A stretch of DNA of 64,000 nucleotides from Lutraria lutraria (GCA_964023205.1 OZ026840.1:35009336-35073335); one strand, 5' to 3'. Positions 1 through 13,803 are shown, numbered from the stretch's first letter. Numbers and translations are program-made. Notes: generated by a model from the letters alone, not told the origin.

Positions 1-1985
1 TTTATTCACAGTAGGAGATAAAATCCTTTATGCCGTACCAGCACGCAAGCTTTAAAATAGCCGTACGATAATTAGAATTAAAAATGTAAATAATGGATGG
101 AATTTTAAAATCGAAATTCATTCAGAATGTGATGTGATCATGTAGACAGTGAATACTGAAACGTTGAGAGGGGATGTTCAAAAGGTCCAGAAGGAGGAAT
201 TTTTAGATGAGGGTTGTCTCAGACAGAATGAGAGAAGTGAAGTTGGTGAAAGTTATGGGCTCGACCCTTAGAGAAACAGATGGAGAGGGATACATACAAG
301 TTTTGTTGATAAAAACTGGGGAAATAGAGGGGAATATTGTGACGGCGTGATAGAGAGAGAGATGGGGAGATATAGCGAGGGGGAGAGACATAGAGAGATG
401 GGGGGGGGGGATAGAGAGAGGGAGAGATAGAATGATTCGATGTGAGAGAGATAGAGAGAGGGAGAGAGCGGGATAATTTATTTAAGGTACATGCTATTAC
501 CAATCGTTAAAATAAAACTAAACAATATACACTTGATAAAATCATAAACCACTTTATGAGAGAAAAAACTTTCTTTATATCATTCACGTTGTCATATCAG
601 ATATGAAGTGTTCAACTTGCATTATAAATTTGTACTTGAGAATTATTCCTTGATAGATAAAGATCGTACAGGAAACCGTATAACTCAAAATAAATTTAGG
701 AAAAACATAAACCATCTTTACGTGATGTGAAATAAGATGACAGTCGTTATGTTCTTCCCGCCTATCTACCCTGGGTATTAAACCAGAAACATACTATTTT
801 GTTTACGCCTAAATCTTATAAGTCGAAATATTGAATGTACATGTATTTACAAAGTTACCAAGTACTAAAATCAATTTGTTTAGAGACGGTATTATGTTTA
901 GTCCTAATGACGTATAAATACTATCAGAACCTCTTATTTGTTTGTTTACATAAAATTTGGATATCATCACAGTTGGGAAATGTATACAATTAACGTCAAT
1001 GCCACTGTAATTTGTCATAACGTGTCACAGATTTACCACAATCTAGATTAATTGATAAACTACACCGAACATATACATGATATAGGTACAAATGTATAAG
1101 TTGTACAACATGTTGGTAGAACATAAATCTAAAGTGTCAAAAATCTTCTATTAAATGGTTTCATATTTCACTACTAACATTGAACAAGCATGAAATACTT
1201 TAAATTGAAAGTACCTCTACTTCCAAGAGATATAATTATAACCTGATATAAGTCGTAACAATGTCTGTTTCTGGTTACCCGACCTACCATATTAAGTCCC
1301 CACCCCCGACGCCCCTTCCCGAGGAACGGCACACCCATTGTCATATTTTTTTACGTTTCCTCACACTTATAAGAATAAAAGAAATGAAAAACCTACCTTT
1401 ACCGATCTAACTTTTAATGAGAATAGCACTAGAAACAAACAATTTATTTAGGCCTAATGGTAATAAGTATAAATTGCCTTGAACATGCACTTAATATAAT
1501 TAAAAAAGTGGACCAATGTACGTATAAATACAAGGTAGCAGGATTATTTTATCAGATTTTTGTAACCATTGTATCAAAATACGAATCAATGTGACATTAA
1601 ATAGCCACATTTTTATAGATTTTAAAAATATTCTTCGTATCCAAATTTGACATATTTTCTTGACCCATGGCTCTTAGTTTTTGTTTTTTTTGTTTTTTAA
1701 TATGAAATTATATATGGAGTATGTGTAATTTAGTATACCGCTTTTGAATATAATATGCAATGTGTCGAAATTATAATTATTACATTTTTCTGTAACTTCT
1801 TTGACGAGTTGCTCGCTTCCTTTTTTCAAATGATATACATCACGTTAAACAGATGGTACAAAATAGTGACCATGCGATACTTGTTCAAAACTAAACATTA
1901 GAAACGTATTTTCTATAACTAGAGAAGTCTTGAGCGATCGATTAAAATACGTCAACTTATTAGTGACAGCAACCACGTTACCTGC

Positions 1986-1993
1986 TGACGTCA
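1986..1993. promoter_or_regulatory. Perfect CRE palindrome
   Basis: TGACGTCA occurs in a locally CpG-richer stretch (about 1930-2110). CREB/ATF proteins bind this octamer. No gene starts nearby, so function is unproven. Confidence 0.35.
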
Positions 1994-3017
1994 TTTTAGA
2001 ACCCAATCGTAACTACTCGGGTATTACCGGACATTCCCGTCACGCATTTTCTTAAGACAAAACGCCGAGGAGTTCCGACTGTTTAGTACTGTCGAAAAAT
2101 ATCCATGTATTTTGTCTTAGTTTCCGGTTGGATGTCGTCATTTTTGTCTGATTTGATTTTAGTTTCTTATGAGCTGATAAGAATGTTAACTAAGAGTTAA
2201 TGTAATAATTCCTTTGAAGAATAATTTCATTATTTCTGGTGACAATGCAATATTAGAGACACTCAAAAATAAAAATGTTCTACTGGTGTCGTGTAGAACC
2301 TTGTATCAAATTGACAAAGTATAAGTTATATTAAAGTTCTATCTCAATGAAGAGCTTAGAAATAGGATAATTATTAAGAGGACCAAAATACTATCTAGGC
2401 ACATTAACCATGGTACGCTGATATTAAAAAACGTCATTAAGAAAATTAATGTCAATTTTTCCCAGTCGTTAGATTCTGTTTATAAATATTCATTGCTTAG
2501 ATTTGGTTTAGAAACTAATCAATATCGTCATTACGAATTGTGTCGTAATATATAATTAACATGCATTTCCTGACACTGAAAATTGATTTTAAGAGGAAAA
2601 AAAATATTGTTCCATGTTAAAGACCAGCTTCCAAGTTTTAATCCCAGATTTGTAGATATGGGTGTCAGATAATAAGTCCAATTCGTGTAGAATTGTATTT
2701 ATAAAATGCATGTATGTGTCTTAATTAAAAAAACGAAAAGTTACCTTAAATGTTTAGTAATACAGTGATTAGATTTAAAGTTTTCAATTAAAGAGTTGAA
2801 CGATATCTGAACATATTTCTATAATATACTCACTGTTTGATTTCGAGCTAATTAATATCCTTATGATTTAATAAACACTATCTCCATTTCACTGACTGTA
2901 ACTACCACAAAGTATATATCATGCAGACTTAAACACAAGCCAAGTATCTACAATGTGTTGTAATCTCTTATAAGACTTGATTGAATAGCCTAGTCAAGAC
3001 TTTTACGTAGATTAATC

Positions 3018-3060
3018 GCCGCCATATTGTAACTAATGCAGCTCGGCTCTTAGCCAATCA
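3018..3060. promoter_or_regulatory. YY1-type motif plus CCAAT box
   Basis: GCCGCCATATTG matches the YY1 core (CCGCCATNTT). Thirty bases on is CCAATCA, a CCAAT-box match. The pair resembles a TATA-less promoter, but no transcript start can be seen from sequence alone. Confidence 0.3.
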
Positions 3061-4151
3061 GGTGTAATTAAATACCCAGGGTTTATTTTTGATATTGAAT
3101 AGAAAAAATAAATTCTAAATGGTGAGCGATTATTATTTTGGATTGGATTTTTAAATTCAATACGCTATATTGAAGATACATTGGACCATTATTCGCTTTG
3201 TAAAGGTTTAAATATCATGATAGATTGTTTTGGGTATTAAATAGGACTAAAGGTGCGTATTGGTATTAAAATCGGGGCGTCATAAAGTGAAAAACGAAGC
3301 ATAAATCTTTAAATGCATTATTGTGTAGGGCAGTAAAATATTTACAGATATTTGAAATATTTAGAACTTGTGTATAAAGGATCTTTATCATTATAAGGCG
3401 TATTTTTTGTTTTGTTACTCGTTACATTAATGATAGGGCTGATAAGTAGGGAAATTTATTTATTTTTTTTATTATGGTTTTACAAGATTTTACGAAGAGG
3501 GGAAAGAAGATCAAATTTAAAGCCACAATATGTCTTAAATTTGGGATCATTTTCAATGTACAAAAGACCTCGCAATATTGTGATATCAAAATGTTTCCAA
3601 ACTGGTACAGAGGGGACCCATATCTGATTTCATTTGTCCGTTCATTCCTTGAGAAATAATTAACGTAAAACATTATCTAGTATTTAAATCACTTAATGCT
3701 CAGTAAAGAATACCAACACCCGAGTTTCACCATGATTTGTCTTAAGATACGAAATTCTCACACACTGGGTTTATGGTTATGCATTACACTTTTAATTTAA
3801 AAGCAGTCTGAACTAGATAAATCTATAATTGGTTTCAAACAACGGTTAATAGTATTTAAGCGACCGATTCTCACGAGGAAATACATACTTCCCCAGGTGA
3901 CATTATGGGGTTAGGGTAAGTACAAGTTGTCGTTATGGGGTTCCAGTACGTATAAACCGCCGTTGTGGGGAAAATTTGTGCTTATGGGGTGCAAAAAGTT
4001 GCTTGTGGGGTGCAAAATATCAAAAGAATATCAAACGCAGCATCCGACAGTGTCACTTCGTTGACGTCCGTGTGTACGTGATATAATGTCAACTAAGTCT
4101 CTATTAAGTGTTAATAATTATAATCAAAACAAAAGAATTTGTAAAAACCAA

Positions 4152-5169
4152 GTTAGAGAGGTCACATTAATAGTTATATCATGCATTGGGGGAAAATCAT
4201 ACTGTTGTTGCAAGGAGGTTGTTGCTCTTAAGAGCCGCTCTGATGAGGTTGTTGCTCTTAAGAGCCGCTCTGATGAAGTTGTTGCTCGAGCGGGCCGCTC
4301 TGATGAGGTTGTTGCTCTTAAGAGCCGCTCTGATGAGGTTGTTGCTCGAGCGGGCCGCTCTGATGAGGTTGTTGCTCTTAAGAGCCGCTCTGATGAGGTT
4401 GTTGCTCGAGAGGGCCGCTCTGATGAGGTTGTTCGAGAGGGCCGCTCCGATGAGGTTGTTCGAGAGGGTCGCTCTGATGAGGTTGTTGCTCGAGAAGGCC
4501 ACTCGGGAGAGGTTGTTGCTATTGAGAGGGCCACTCTGGAGAGGTTGTTGCTCAAGAGAGGGCCACTCTTGGAGAGGTTGTTGCTCAAGAGAGGGCCACT
4601 CTGGAGAGGTTGTTGCCCAAGAGAGGGCCACTCTGGAGAGGTTGTTGCCCAAGAGAGGGCCACTCTGGAGAGGTTGTTGCCCAAGAGAGGGCCACTCTGG
4701 AGAGGTTGTTGCCCAAGAGAGGGCCACTCTGGAGAGGTTGTTGCTCAAGAGAGGGCCACTCTTGGAGAGGTTGTTGCTCAAGAGAGGGCCACTCTTGGAG
4801 AGGTTGTTGCTCAAGAGAGGGCCACTCTGGAGAGGTTGTTGCCCAAGAGAGGGCCACTCTGGAGAGGTTGTTGCCCAAGAGAGGGCCACTCTGGAGAGGT
4901 TGTTGCCCAAGAGAGGGCCACTCTGGAGAGGTTGTTGCCCAAGAGAGGGCCACTCTGGAGAGGTTGTTGCCCAAGAGAGGGCCACTCTGGAAAGGTTGTT
5001 GCCCAAGAGAGGGCCACTCTGGAGAGGTTGTTGCCCAAGAGAGGGCCACTCTGGAGAGGTTGTTGCCCAAGAGAGGGCCACTCTGGAGAGGTTGTTGCCC
5101 AAGAGAGGGCCACTCTGGAGAGGTTGTTGCCCAAGAGAGGGCCACTCTGGAAAGGTTGAACTGTACATG
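4152..5169. repeat. Minisatellite derived from a MITE interior
   Basis: The left edge (4152-4205) and right edge (ending GGTTGAACTGTAC) match the interior and terminal repeat of the MITE family seen at 16675, 32758 and 58817. Between them, a GGTTGTTGCTC...GAGGG unit is amplified. It starts as 30-bp units that alternate between CTTAAGAG and CGAGCGGG versions (a 60-bp higher-order pattern), then two 27-bp units, then about 20 units of 32 bp with occasional 33-bp units. Long open frames here on both strands are a by-product of the repeat. Confidence 0.9.
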
Positions 5170-5343
5170 CATAAGTTATGAAAATGTGAGAATTGTATTT
5201 TTTTGTTGTATTTTAGATAAGAAAGCCTCATTGATACATACATGTAGCTTCAACAATAATTAACACATCATTTTATCTTACCTTTTTCTCTGGTATTTTA
5301 AATCGCATCATCAGCTACAGTCATGCATAGACTTGTGTAGTAA

Positions 5344-5582
5344 TGTTTGTTTCATTGGGTTTTTACAACCCTTTTCAACAGTCAGAGTCATATGAGGTAG
5401 ACAGTTCACCTTACCATTGCTCCTGGAAGAACCAGTACTAGACTCCCATCCTCCGTAAGCAACTGCCTACTTTCTCACATAAAGAGACATGGTCGGTAGT
5501 GGGGCTCCAACCCATGACCCTCTATAAGTAAGAGGTTACAGTGATTTGAAGTCATCGACTTTAACCACTCGACAATGGAGGC
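5344..5582 (-). mobile_element. tRNA-derived SINE, family A, copy 1
   Basis: Its full length aligns with the copy at 7899-8136. The tRNA-like head is at the high-coordinate end and the non-tRNA body shares CTCCGTAAGCAACTGCCTAC. The B box is slightly decayed here (GGGGCTCCAACCC on plus). Confidence 0.75.
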
Positions 5583-6619
5583 AGTTCAGAGACCTGGTTA
5601 GAATCACCAACCATCTATAGGCTATCTACATGTAAATGACTTCCTCACTCGTGAAAAATCAGTCTCTAGTAGAATTATCAGGTTACAATAGATATCTTAT
5701 TTGCTATCAACAAGCCTTAAGCATCTATCTAATATGACAAATACTGTTGAAATGCATGTACATCAAAGAAATCTAACAAAACAAGACATCAATGATATTT
5801 ATCTATCTTTATTATAAAGATAATTTAAGCAAAGAACAAATTATTAAGAACATAAAAAGTAAGATAGATCTATCTTGTGTTAACACCAGTATATAGTTTG
5901 ATTTACATTAACAACATACAAATAAAAAGTACAAGAATGTGTATTTAAAGTATAAAAAAAGACAAGAACAAATTGAATGATAAACTTGGTACATTAATAT
6001 ACAATACAACTACAGTTATAAATAATAAAGTAAAATGTCAAATAATTGCTAATGATACTGAACACTGTGACATATCAGTATCTTCAAACATGTGTCACCC
6101 ACATGGTTTTGAGATGTATCAAAATATTCACAATTATTAGAAACAAATGACTTACCAAGAATTAAATTTTCACAACTGACAAAGTTACAGTATGTATAAA
6201 TAAATCTAACCTACATTAAGAAAATGCTAATTTTATAACAGATTAGGGTTAACACCGTATTTCAAAAAAAAAAAAAGCAGTTATATACGGCGACCAATTG
6301 ACCTAAAAAAAATTTCCTGGACTATATTCTAAGCAGTTCTAGCTTACCCTGATCGAGGGGTTACTAATTCAGTGCACTAACCACTGGAGCTGATTTTGTA
6401 ACAAATTTAATTAAATGCGTAGGTCCAACACAAAGCATAATGAGGCATTTTTAAATGTTAAATAAAATTTTGTTTACAAAGAATCAGAATCAAATAAGGA
6501 TGTTACACATCCCATGACAAGAAATTTGAAAGATAAAAGTTCAATTAAAAAGTAAGCATTTACTTCAATACAAGTAAAAAATTTCATAACAATATTGTTC
6601 CACAGTCCAGATTTTACAT

Positions 6620-6810
6620 TATACGGTCAAACCTGTGTAAAGGGTCCACCTCCAAATAAAGGCCAACCTGTAAATAAGGCAATTCTATTAAAAATCGTAA
6701 TTGATTATTTAGAACAAAATGACCTTTGAATAAAGGCCACCTGTGAGTGTCAATAAAGGCCTTATTTTGTCTTTCCTAAGGGTGGCCTTAGTTCACAGGA
6801 TAGACTGTAT
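6620..6810. mobile_element. MITE, family G (AATAAAGGCCA type)
   Basis: Ends are imperfect inverted repeats (CGGTCAAACCTGTGTAAA against TTCACAGGATAGACTG). The inside repeats the words AATAAAGGCC and CCACCT. Related sequence occurs at 29535-29615, at 62153-62335 and in the palindrome at 58.1-58.7 kb. No coding capacity. Confidence 0.6.
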
Positions 6811-7019
6811 TTACAGTGTTCATCATCAAAGAAATAATGCCAGAATATCAAGTTAACTGTTACCTTAAATTGAACAAAATAATGACTTTTCAAGTCAAAA
6901 CAATAAAATGTCAGTCACAAATGAAAAAAAAATCAGATCAAATCACAAAACTGTAAACATTGTACAAGCACAGTTACCCTGTTAAATCACTACCTTGATA
7001 TACAGAACAAGATATGTTT

Positions 7020-7215
7020 TTAAAACACAATGCCACCCCAGGTGACCTTGACCTTTAACCTTAAAATTCACAAGTCCTTTAGAGGTTGTCTATAGGAACC
7101 GATATATAAGTTGTATGACTGTAGGTGGAAGCGTTTTGATTTTATAGGCATGGTTTAAGTTATATACAAGCAGACAGACAGACAGGCCAAAAACAATATG
7201 TTCCTTATCTTATCA
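7020..7215. repeat. Dispersed repeat C, copy 1
   Basis: It shares GTGGAAGCGTTTTGATTTTA, GACAGACAGACA and GGCCAAAAACAA with copies at 11646-11875 and 17095-17252, in the same order and orientation. It contains TGACCTTGA, the complement of the TCAAGGTCA nuclear-receptor half site. Confidence 0.75.
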
Positions 7216-7898
7216 ATCGGGGCATAAATAAAAAATCTTCATACCCTACCTAACTGTACAACAAAACAAAACAATCAGGATTGGCCCATAAATCTTCATT
7301 TAATGACTAGCATTACAATAAGGAGATAAAAATACTTTTCTTTGAAAACAAATCACATAGAAGATTCTTACAAGACACCCAAGTTGTAAATGCTAAACAC
7401 AGACTTTAAATATAACTTTTTTAGAAGATCCCATCAATATTTCATGTAAACTTGGACACATGAGTACTAGAGCAAGAAGTATACCCAGATGTCACCTGTC
7501 TTAAAGACTGTATAGCCTGTGTGACAAGTGAAAATTGCCCCAAACAAGTACCTGTCTTTTTTCACATTAAAAATACAAGAAAATCTTAAATCAAATCAAG
7601 ACAGTACATGTAATTTGAAAAGCTTATGTCTTATAATGTATCACCATACACTAGATGAATGAAAGGTCAGTGTTAAAACAAAGTGAGATTTGCCCATAGG
7701 GGACACATACCCTTATCTGGCTATTGGAAACTGTCTAATTGGCCTAAAATATGTGCTATAGATTTTCTTAGGTAAATACTTCCTATCAAAATAGGATAAA
7801 TCAAGATGTAACATTTTCTACAAGTAACCTTATTCCTGTTATGAGAAAACTGAATGTAATTGTTAAACATTAATAGTCCATTATTATAATGATCATAT

Positions 7899-8136
7899 GT
7901 TTGTTTATATTGAGTTTTACTCCCGTTTTCAACAGTATGAGTCATACAACCAGACAGTTCACCTAATCATTGCTCCTGGGAAGAACCAGTATCAGACTTC
8001 CATCCTCCGTAAGCAACTGCCTACTTTCTCACATAAAGAGACATGGTTGGTAGCTGGGCTCGAACCATGACCCTCTATCAGTGAGAGGTTACAGTGATTT
8101 GAAGTCAGCAACCTTAACCACCCAACCACAGAGGCG
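7899..8136 (-). mobile_element. tRNA-derived SINE, family A, copy 2
   Basis: On the minus strand the head reads CCGCCTCTGTGGTTGGGTGG, like a pol III A box region, and then a perfect B box, GGTTCGAGCCC. The body matches copy 1, and both end in related AAACAAAC tails. It lies in the 3' flank of MEGF9 in the same orientation. Confidence 0.78.
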
Positions 8137-9142
8137 GATCAATGATTATAATCAAGAACATTGAATGATAACATTGATTAATTGTTAAACATTGAGTATA
8201 CATTTGGATATGATTAGTATTAACATCAATAAACAAACAATACCTTAAGTTTGAGCAAGCAACCGCTGACTATATCTTCTTACTAAACCACAGCAATATT
8301 GACAAGAAATAATTGTAAACACTGGCAAGACCTCAGCATAAATGAAGTTTGACTAAAAGCATACATGCAGGAATCTTAAATTTCTTATATCAGTAACAAG
8401 CTTAAATATTTAGTGGAATGCATCAAGTAGAAATAACTCTTTATTAAAAAAAATGACACATTATATGCACTGTAATTTAGCACTAAACTAAATAATTAAC
8501 AATACAAACATACCTCACTATACCATAAACTATGTGTGTAAATTCTGAGTAGAACGTTTCTCAACATAGAACACAAATATTGTGTTAAAAAAAAGTGAGT
8601 ACTACTTCATTCTAACTAATTTCTAACATTTACATAAAATCAAAGCACTGAAAGTACTCATGGAAACTGAACTTACATAGACTTGCACTGTAACATGGAA
8701 CCTGAACTAATTTAACAATTGCATGGCGTATGTAGGAAAACGTACGTTGGTCTGCATTAAAATTCATGTGCGCTGAGTAAATGACGGCTATGGAGAGCTG
8801 AGCTATCGTTCAGTTTCCAAGGAGTTCTCTCATTAGCATTAAAAAAATAAATAAAAAGCTAAAAAACTTGAAATTCAAGGTGGCAACATAAATATTGATA
8901 TTTTATTGAGATAGAGGTGGTTTTTGGTTTTTGGATGTGAAATACCAACAACAAAAGCTGTGATAGAAGCTACACACAATCCTTGTACAAACATTCACAT
9001 AAATAATTGCACCTGCTCCAGCACAAGGTATATATGGATGCAAAAAAATGAATAATTATAATTCTGAATACTGGGAAAGCTTAATACAAAACACAAGGAA
9101 TAGTTCTAGCAAATATTTCTCAACAGTCCAAATATTAGCAAT

Positions 9143-9312
9143 TACAGTAAAACCCCTAAAGATCGGACTCCCTGAAAACTAAATTTCTCTTAAAACTGGA
9201 CGATTTTTTAAGAACCAAAATTTATCTAACGTTCTCAGAAAAACAAAATTCTCGGAAAACCAGACTTTTGACCCAATCCGGAAGGGGACGGGTTTAAATG
9301 GGTTTTACTATA
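9143..9312. mobile_element. MITE with TACAGTAAAACCC ends, family E
   Basis: Terminal inverted repeats are TACAGTAAAACCC and GGGTTTTACTATA. With TA at both ends it resembles Tc1/mariner or pogo-type MITEs. About 170 bp, no ORF. Confidence 0.65.
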
Positions 9313-10239
9313 AATGTATATGCAATAACAATGAAGTTACAATTGTTTGAAAAAAAACACCATATTATCAAGATAGCCCACATGTAACATTTTAAGCAAA
9401 TTTTCTTCTGTATTATACAACTTTAGGACAACAAGATAAGTCATAAATAGTATAACAGGTAAAAGATAAAGTCTTAAAAACCTATTCTTTTCACCTTCAA
9501 CAAGGCACTAATCATTGCACTGCCTACAAAAATACATTTTTTAAATCAAAATATTCAACCTGTCTGTATGACAAAAGATTTTAGTTGGTCAAGTTTCACA
9601 AAAAATAAAATACTTGTCATAAACTAATTTCTTAATAATCATTGGCACTTTAAGGCATACATGTACTTTTTACAGGTCAACACAACAATATGACTCACCA
9701 ATTACAAGATTTACGCCACAAAACATTATTCTTTATAAAAAAAAGAACTTGAAATTTAGAACTAAGAAGAGGTACACTACATTACACAAAAAAAATACTT
9801 AGTTTTCATATGACTAGTCTATGTATATGGTACTCCCTAAATAAATCTGAACATTATCATTCAAACATCTGAAAGATTTTCTCTGACATGGCTCTAACTT
9901 AAATTACATCAAAGTCACACCACAGGCAGAAGATAAGGTTACAAACAAGTATTTACAGTGCACACTAAAATCTGTGTTATGCTTGTTAAACAGTAATTAA
10001 ATTAACTATAATGGTATTCAGAAACTAACAACGTTATAAAATGATATTCAATGTTATAAATTATTGTGTAAGATATTTTAAGTGATATGCAAAGATTGTC
10101 CGGGGTTTAATGTGAAACAATGCTGAGCAGACTACCGGGTTATTGTGTGACCGAAAGTCCTGCCAAGCAAGTGACATCTAATGTTTTAAAGTGTATGTTA
10201 GAAACTGACAAACAGTGTAGCAAACTTATTTGTTATTTA

Positions 10240-10520
10240 GTGAACTAACAATGTGACTTAGCAAAATACAATGCTATTTAGTGAACTACAATGTTATTTA
10301 GTGAACAACAATGTTATTTGGTGAACTACAATGCTATTTAGAGAACAACAGCATTATTTGGTGAACAACAATGTTATTTAGTGAACAACAATGTTATTTG
10401 GTGAACAACAATGTTATTTAGTGAACTACAATGTTATTTAGTAAACAACAATGTTATTTAGTGAACAACAATGTTATTTAGTGAACTACAAGGTTATAAA
10501 GTGAACAATAAAGTACAATA
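10240..10520. repeat. 20-bp tandem repeat array
   Basis: About 14 units of AATGTTATTTAGTGAACAAC in exact 20-bp register. Variants are mostly TAGTG/TGGTG and AACAAC/AACTAC. Units at the edges decay. Confidence 0.9.
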
Positions 10521-11645
10521 AAATTAAGTGATTTACTTGATTTGTTTAGATAGATAAAGTACTAACAATGCTGTGAAGTGATTTAAAACCTCTTCTTATG
10601 ATACATAATCCAACAGCAAAGAATCCAGACACAACCATTTCTTGATAATATGAAGAAAGTTATAAAAAAAGACGAGATAAATTAATGTAAAGTATAAATT
10701 CAAATCAAGGATAACACAATCATTTTAACTCATGTATTTTGCCACAACAGAGAACAAAAATTCCCTCTATCTGGTTAAATTTACTAAGTTTACAATGGAC
10801 ACTTTGAGATAGTAAAATACATTTTTAAGACTGGAAAAAAAATACAAAAAAATATGGCAGTCACTTCATAATGAGTGAATATTATGTCAGCCTAAATTCA
10901 ATATAAAGACAAAAAAGCACTCTTTTTTGTAACTTACACAGATAACAAAGAAATACTGATGAATATTAAATTACGATCTGGACAATTAAATCAACCTAAA
11001 CCAACTAACAGTACACATATGTATAATATATAATAAGTATTAAAAATGATATAAGTATTGAAACAAAAACTCTATGTAATAATTCTACATAAGATTAAAC
11101 ATATATTTAACAATCAAGAATTTGTGAGTATAGTTAAAAAAACAACAGTTTACAATTCACCGTTTTGTTCAGCAACACAACAAAAATTAGAATTCTTAAA
11201 AGCAGCAGTAGTTAGCCAAGACCTTGCTTTAACCCTTCATCTTATCTGCATTACCTGCCAAATCATGCATCTGCATGATCCAGTCAATGCATGCCTTTGA
11301 TTTTTTAACCCTTATAATTTGTTTTTCAAAATAAAATGAAGACTAGGGGGCTACGAGGTAAAGGGTTAAGAACTTAAGTCATCAAATTATAAATTGAAAA
11401 CTTCCATCCTGGTTATAAAACTTCATTTCACTTCCCTATATTTCTTCCAATATACCTAGCAATGAAACTTACAGTTGCGTAGCAGATAAGTTGCGTAAGC
11501 ATAAAAAAAAACAATAATAAAAAAATCAAATAAAAATAATAAAATTGAAGGATGATTTAAATGCAACAGTATTGAGCATAATGAAAATGGATAAAAATGG
11601 GTAAATACTGAAAGAAAAAATAAAATGAAAAAAAAAATATACAAA

Positions 11646-11875
11646 ACAAGGTGTGCTTTTGAAACACAATGCCCCTCTAGAGGACCTTTGACCTCCTGAC
11701 CTTAAAAATGCACAGGTCCTGTAGAGGTTATCAAGAGGAATCAACATATGAAGTTTGATATCTGTAGGTGGAAGCGTTTTGATTTTATAACTAGGTTAAA
11801 GTTTGGTACAAACAGACAGACAGACAAACAGGCCAAAAACAACATACCCCCGATCTATCGATACTGAAGCATAAA
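11646..11875. repeat. Dispersed repeat C, copy 2
   Basis: It aligns with copy 1 from AAACACAATGCC through GTGGAAGCGTTTTGATTTTA and GACAGACAGAC to GGCCAAAAACAACAT and GCATAAA. This copy has a diverged nuclear-receptor-like segment (GACCTTTGACCTCCTGACCT). Confidence 0.75.
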
Positions 11876-12920
11876 AACATTGTTCAATCTCCATCAACAA
11901 TGATATCTAACTCTAATTATTGAATTATGAGCTAAAAGTTAAACAAAAGCACTGAACGCCTCGATTTTTCTTTAGATTTTTATATTAAAACTTTGGAATG
12001 ACAGCACCATTGATTAAATGGTCCCACACGAATGAATTAAAAAACATATCACATCTCAAAGGAACGTTTTTCCAAAAAACAATTGTAAAGATGAAAATCT
12101 GTACTGTTGAATTATACCTAGCATGAACACAACGTCAGAGTTATGTACCCATCATTTGTGTTAACATATTGTAAGATAAAAAAACCAACATTTATTGAAT
12201 AATAAACAGTACATATAATTCTGACATACACAAAACTGGCCCTTAATGACAAGCAGGATTTTCTACATACAAAAAACAGACAGACAACATACAGAATACA
12301 TAAATTACTTTTTATCTTTTTGGCATAATTTTCATCAGTAACATTTTAATGTATCCAACTTAAAAACAAAAAGTGTGTTGACATTTTTCAATTTTTTTTA
12401 AAATATTTCAGATTAAAAAAAGACTAAATAATTGAAAATATTCATCACAACTATTAGATGTTTAAAAGTATTAAATTTTATCTTTTCCTGAATTAAAATG
12501 ACTGTGTGACTTTCTAACATACAGCGTGTTGTACTGGCCATAAAACAAATCCTGCAAAATTTTACAATACAAGTAATATATAAGTCAGGGAGTAAAATGT
12601 AGGGTAGGTAATTCACTTTATAAGTTTAAAACATCAATACTATGTCAACAAGATATTAACAAGCATTGTACATGCTATATTTTAAATTATTGTTATCTAA
12701 CAGGTTTTTTTTAGTATTTTTGGGAATATAACCCATACCCTTTGGAATGGGAATTTCTGCGTCATTTTGTTTAAAATTGGGAAAATATTTGTAACTGCAA
12801 TTTTGCAATGTTTAAATGAACAAAAACAACCGCTGTCCATGATGCGAACTTTCAATCATTACAAGTCTATGACAGTGAAAGATCTAGAGTTGTTTTCAAA
12901 GATTTTAGTTATTATCATTA

Positions 12921-12936
12921 TTTATTTATTTTTATT
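12921..12936 (-). promoter_or_regulatory. Cluster of AATAAA polyadenylation signals for MEGF9
   Basis: TTTATTTATTTTTATT on the plus strand gives overlapping AATAAA signals on the minus strand, about 1.3 kb past the MEGF9 stop. It is the first such hexamer I found downstream. Further ones (for example 5808-5813) would allow a much longer UTR. Confidence 0.3.
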
Positions 12937-13803
12937 GTTTTGAAAGTTTCAATTTGGAATTTTTGTCTGTGACTTGGGAAAAAAGATACTATTTTCAATT
13001 GAGAATATGAGTGAATATCGGCTACAAAATTAGCCCCAAAAAACCCTGTCTAATTACAGTTTTGTCATTCATAAATAGGAAAACTATCAAGTATGTAACA
13101 AACACTTCAAACAGAAAGTAGAATGTGAAAATATACATAACAACATATCTTTATCACAACCAGATTTTACAAATCATAGAAAAAAGTAAAAAAAATAATG
13201 ACATATATGTTATACAAAGTCATTTTCTTCAAAGCACTTATGGAATAGATATATATATTAATTTACTTAGTAAATAGAAGAATTCAAAACGTTGAACAAA
13301 GAGAAAAAATTTAGCTAACATATTAAGCGTGTATACAAAATCGCCCATTACTAGAATAATACCAACACTGATGTAAAATTATGTAATGAAAACGTGCAAC
13401 TATACACAGTCATTTCAGAATGATATGTGATATGGATTCTAATAACCACATTAAGAGGTATTTAAAGTATTTGCCAATTAAAACAATAGAACAGAGAAAG
13501 TAAGCTGAACACAAAAGTTTTGTATAGTTCCTCATAGTATTCTGCTCAAAAAAGCAAATTGCTAAAATGATAACCAACAGCATTTTTGCTTTCTTTAAAC
13601 TGGCCAGCTTATAGCTGAGATTGTCTTACAACACATGTTTTTTTAAACCTTATTCTCTCTACAGTTTCATCTAATTTCCAGCATTACATGTATGTAACAA
13701 AATGATCTCCAATTATGCCAATTAATGAAATTTGAAAAAAGCAATTTTAATGGAAAGGGCACATCAGAGAAAAAAGCAAATTATCCATAATGACTGGTAT
13801 GGA

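Larger units (their letters stand above)
1..4150. other. Gene-free AT-rich region
   Basis: No convincing coding exon is seen. It holds a degenerate GA-rich patch (about 340-475), a C-rich patch near 1300-1325, a CRE near 1986, a YY1/CCAAT cluster near 3020-3060, and a loose repetition of TTATGGGGT-like words at 3900-4010. Confidence 0.5.

Noticed and set aside
4200..5160. CRISPR-like array
   Set aside because: Units are contiguous tandem repeats without unique spacers, and the genome is eukaryotic.
4086..5263. Long open frames on both strands (up to 357 codons) rich in Arg, Glu, Gly or Ser, Pro, Leu
   Set aside because: They are translations of the 30/32-bp minisatellite in several frames at once, with no codon-level signal or flanking gene structure.
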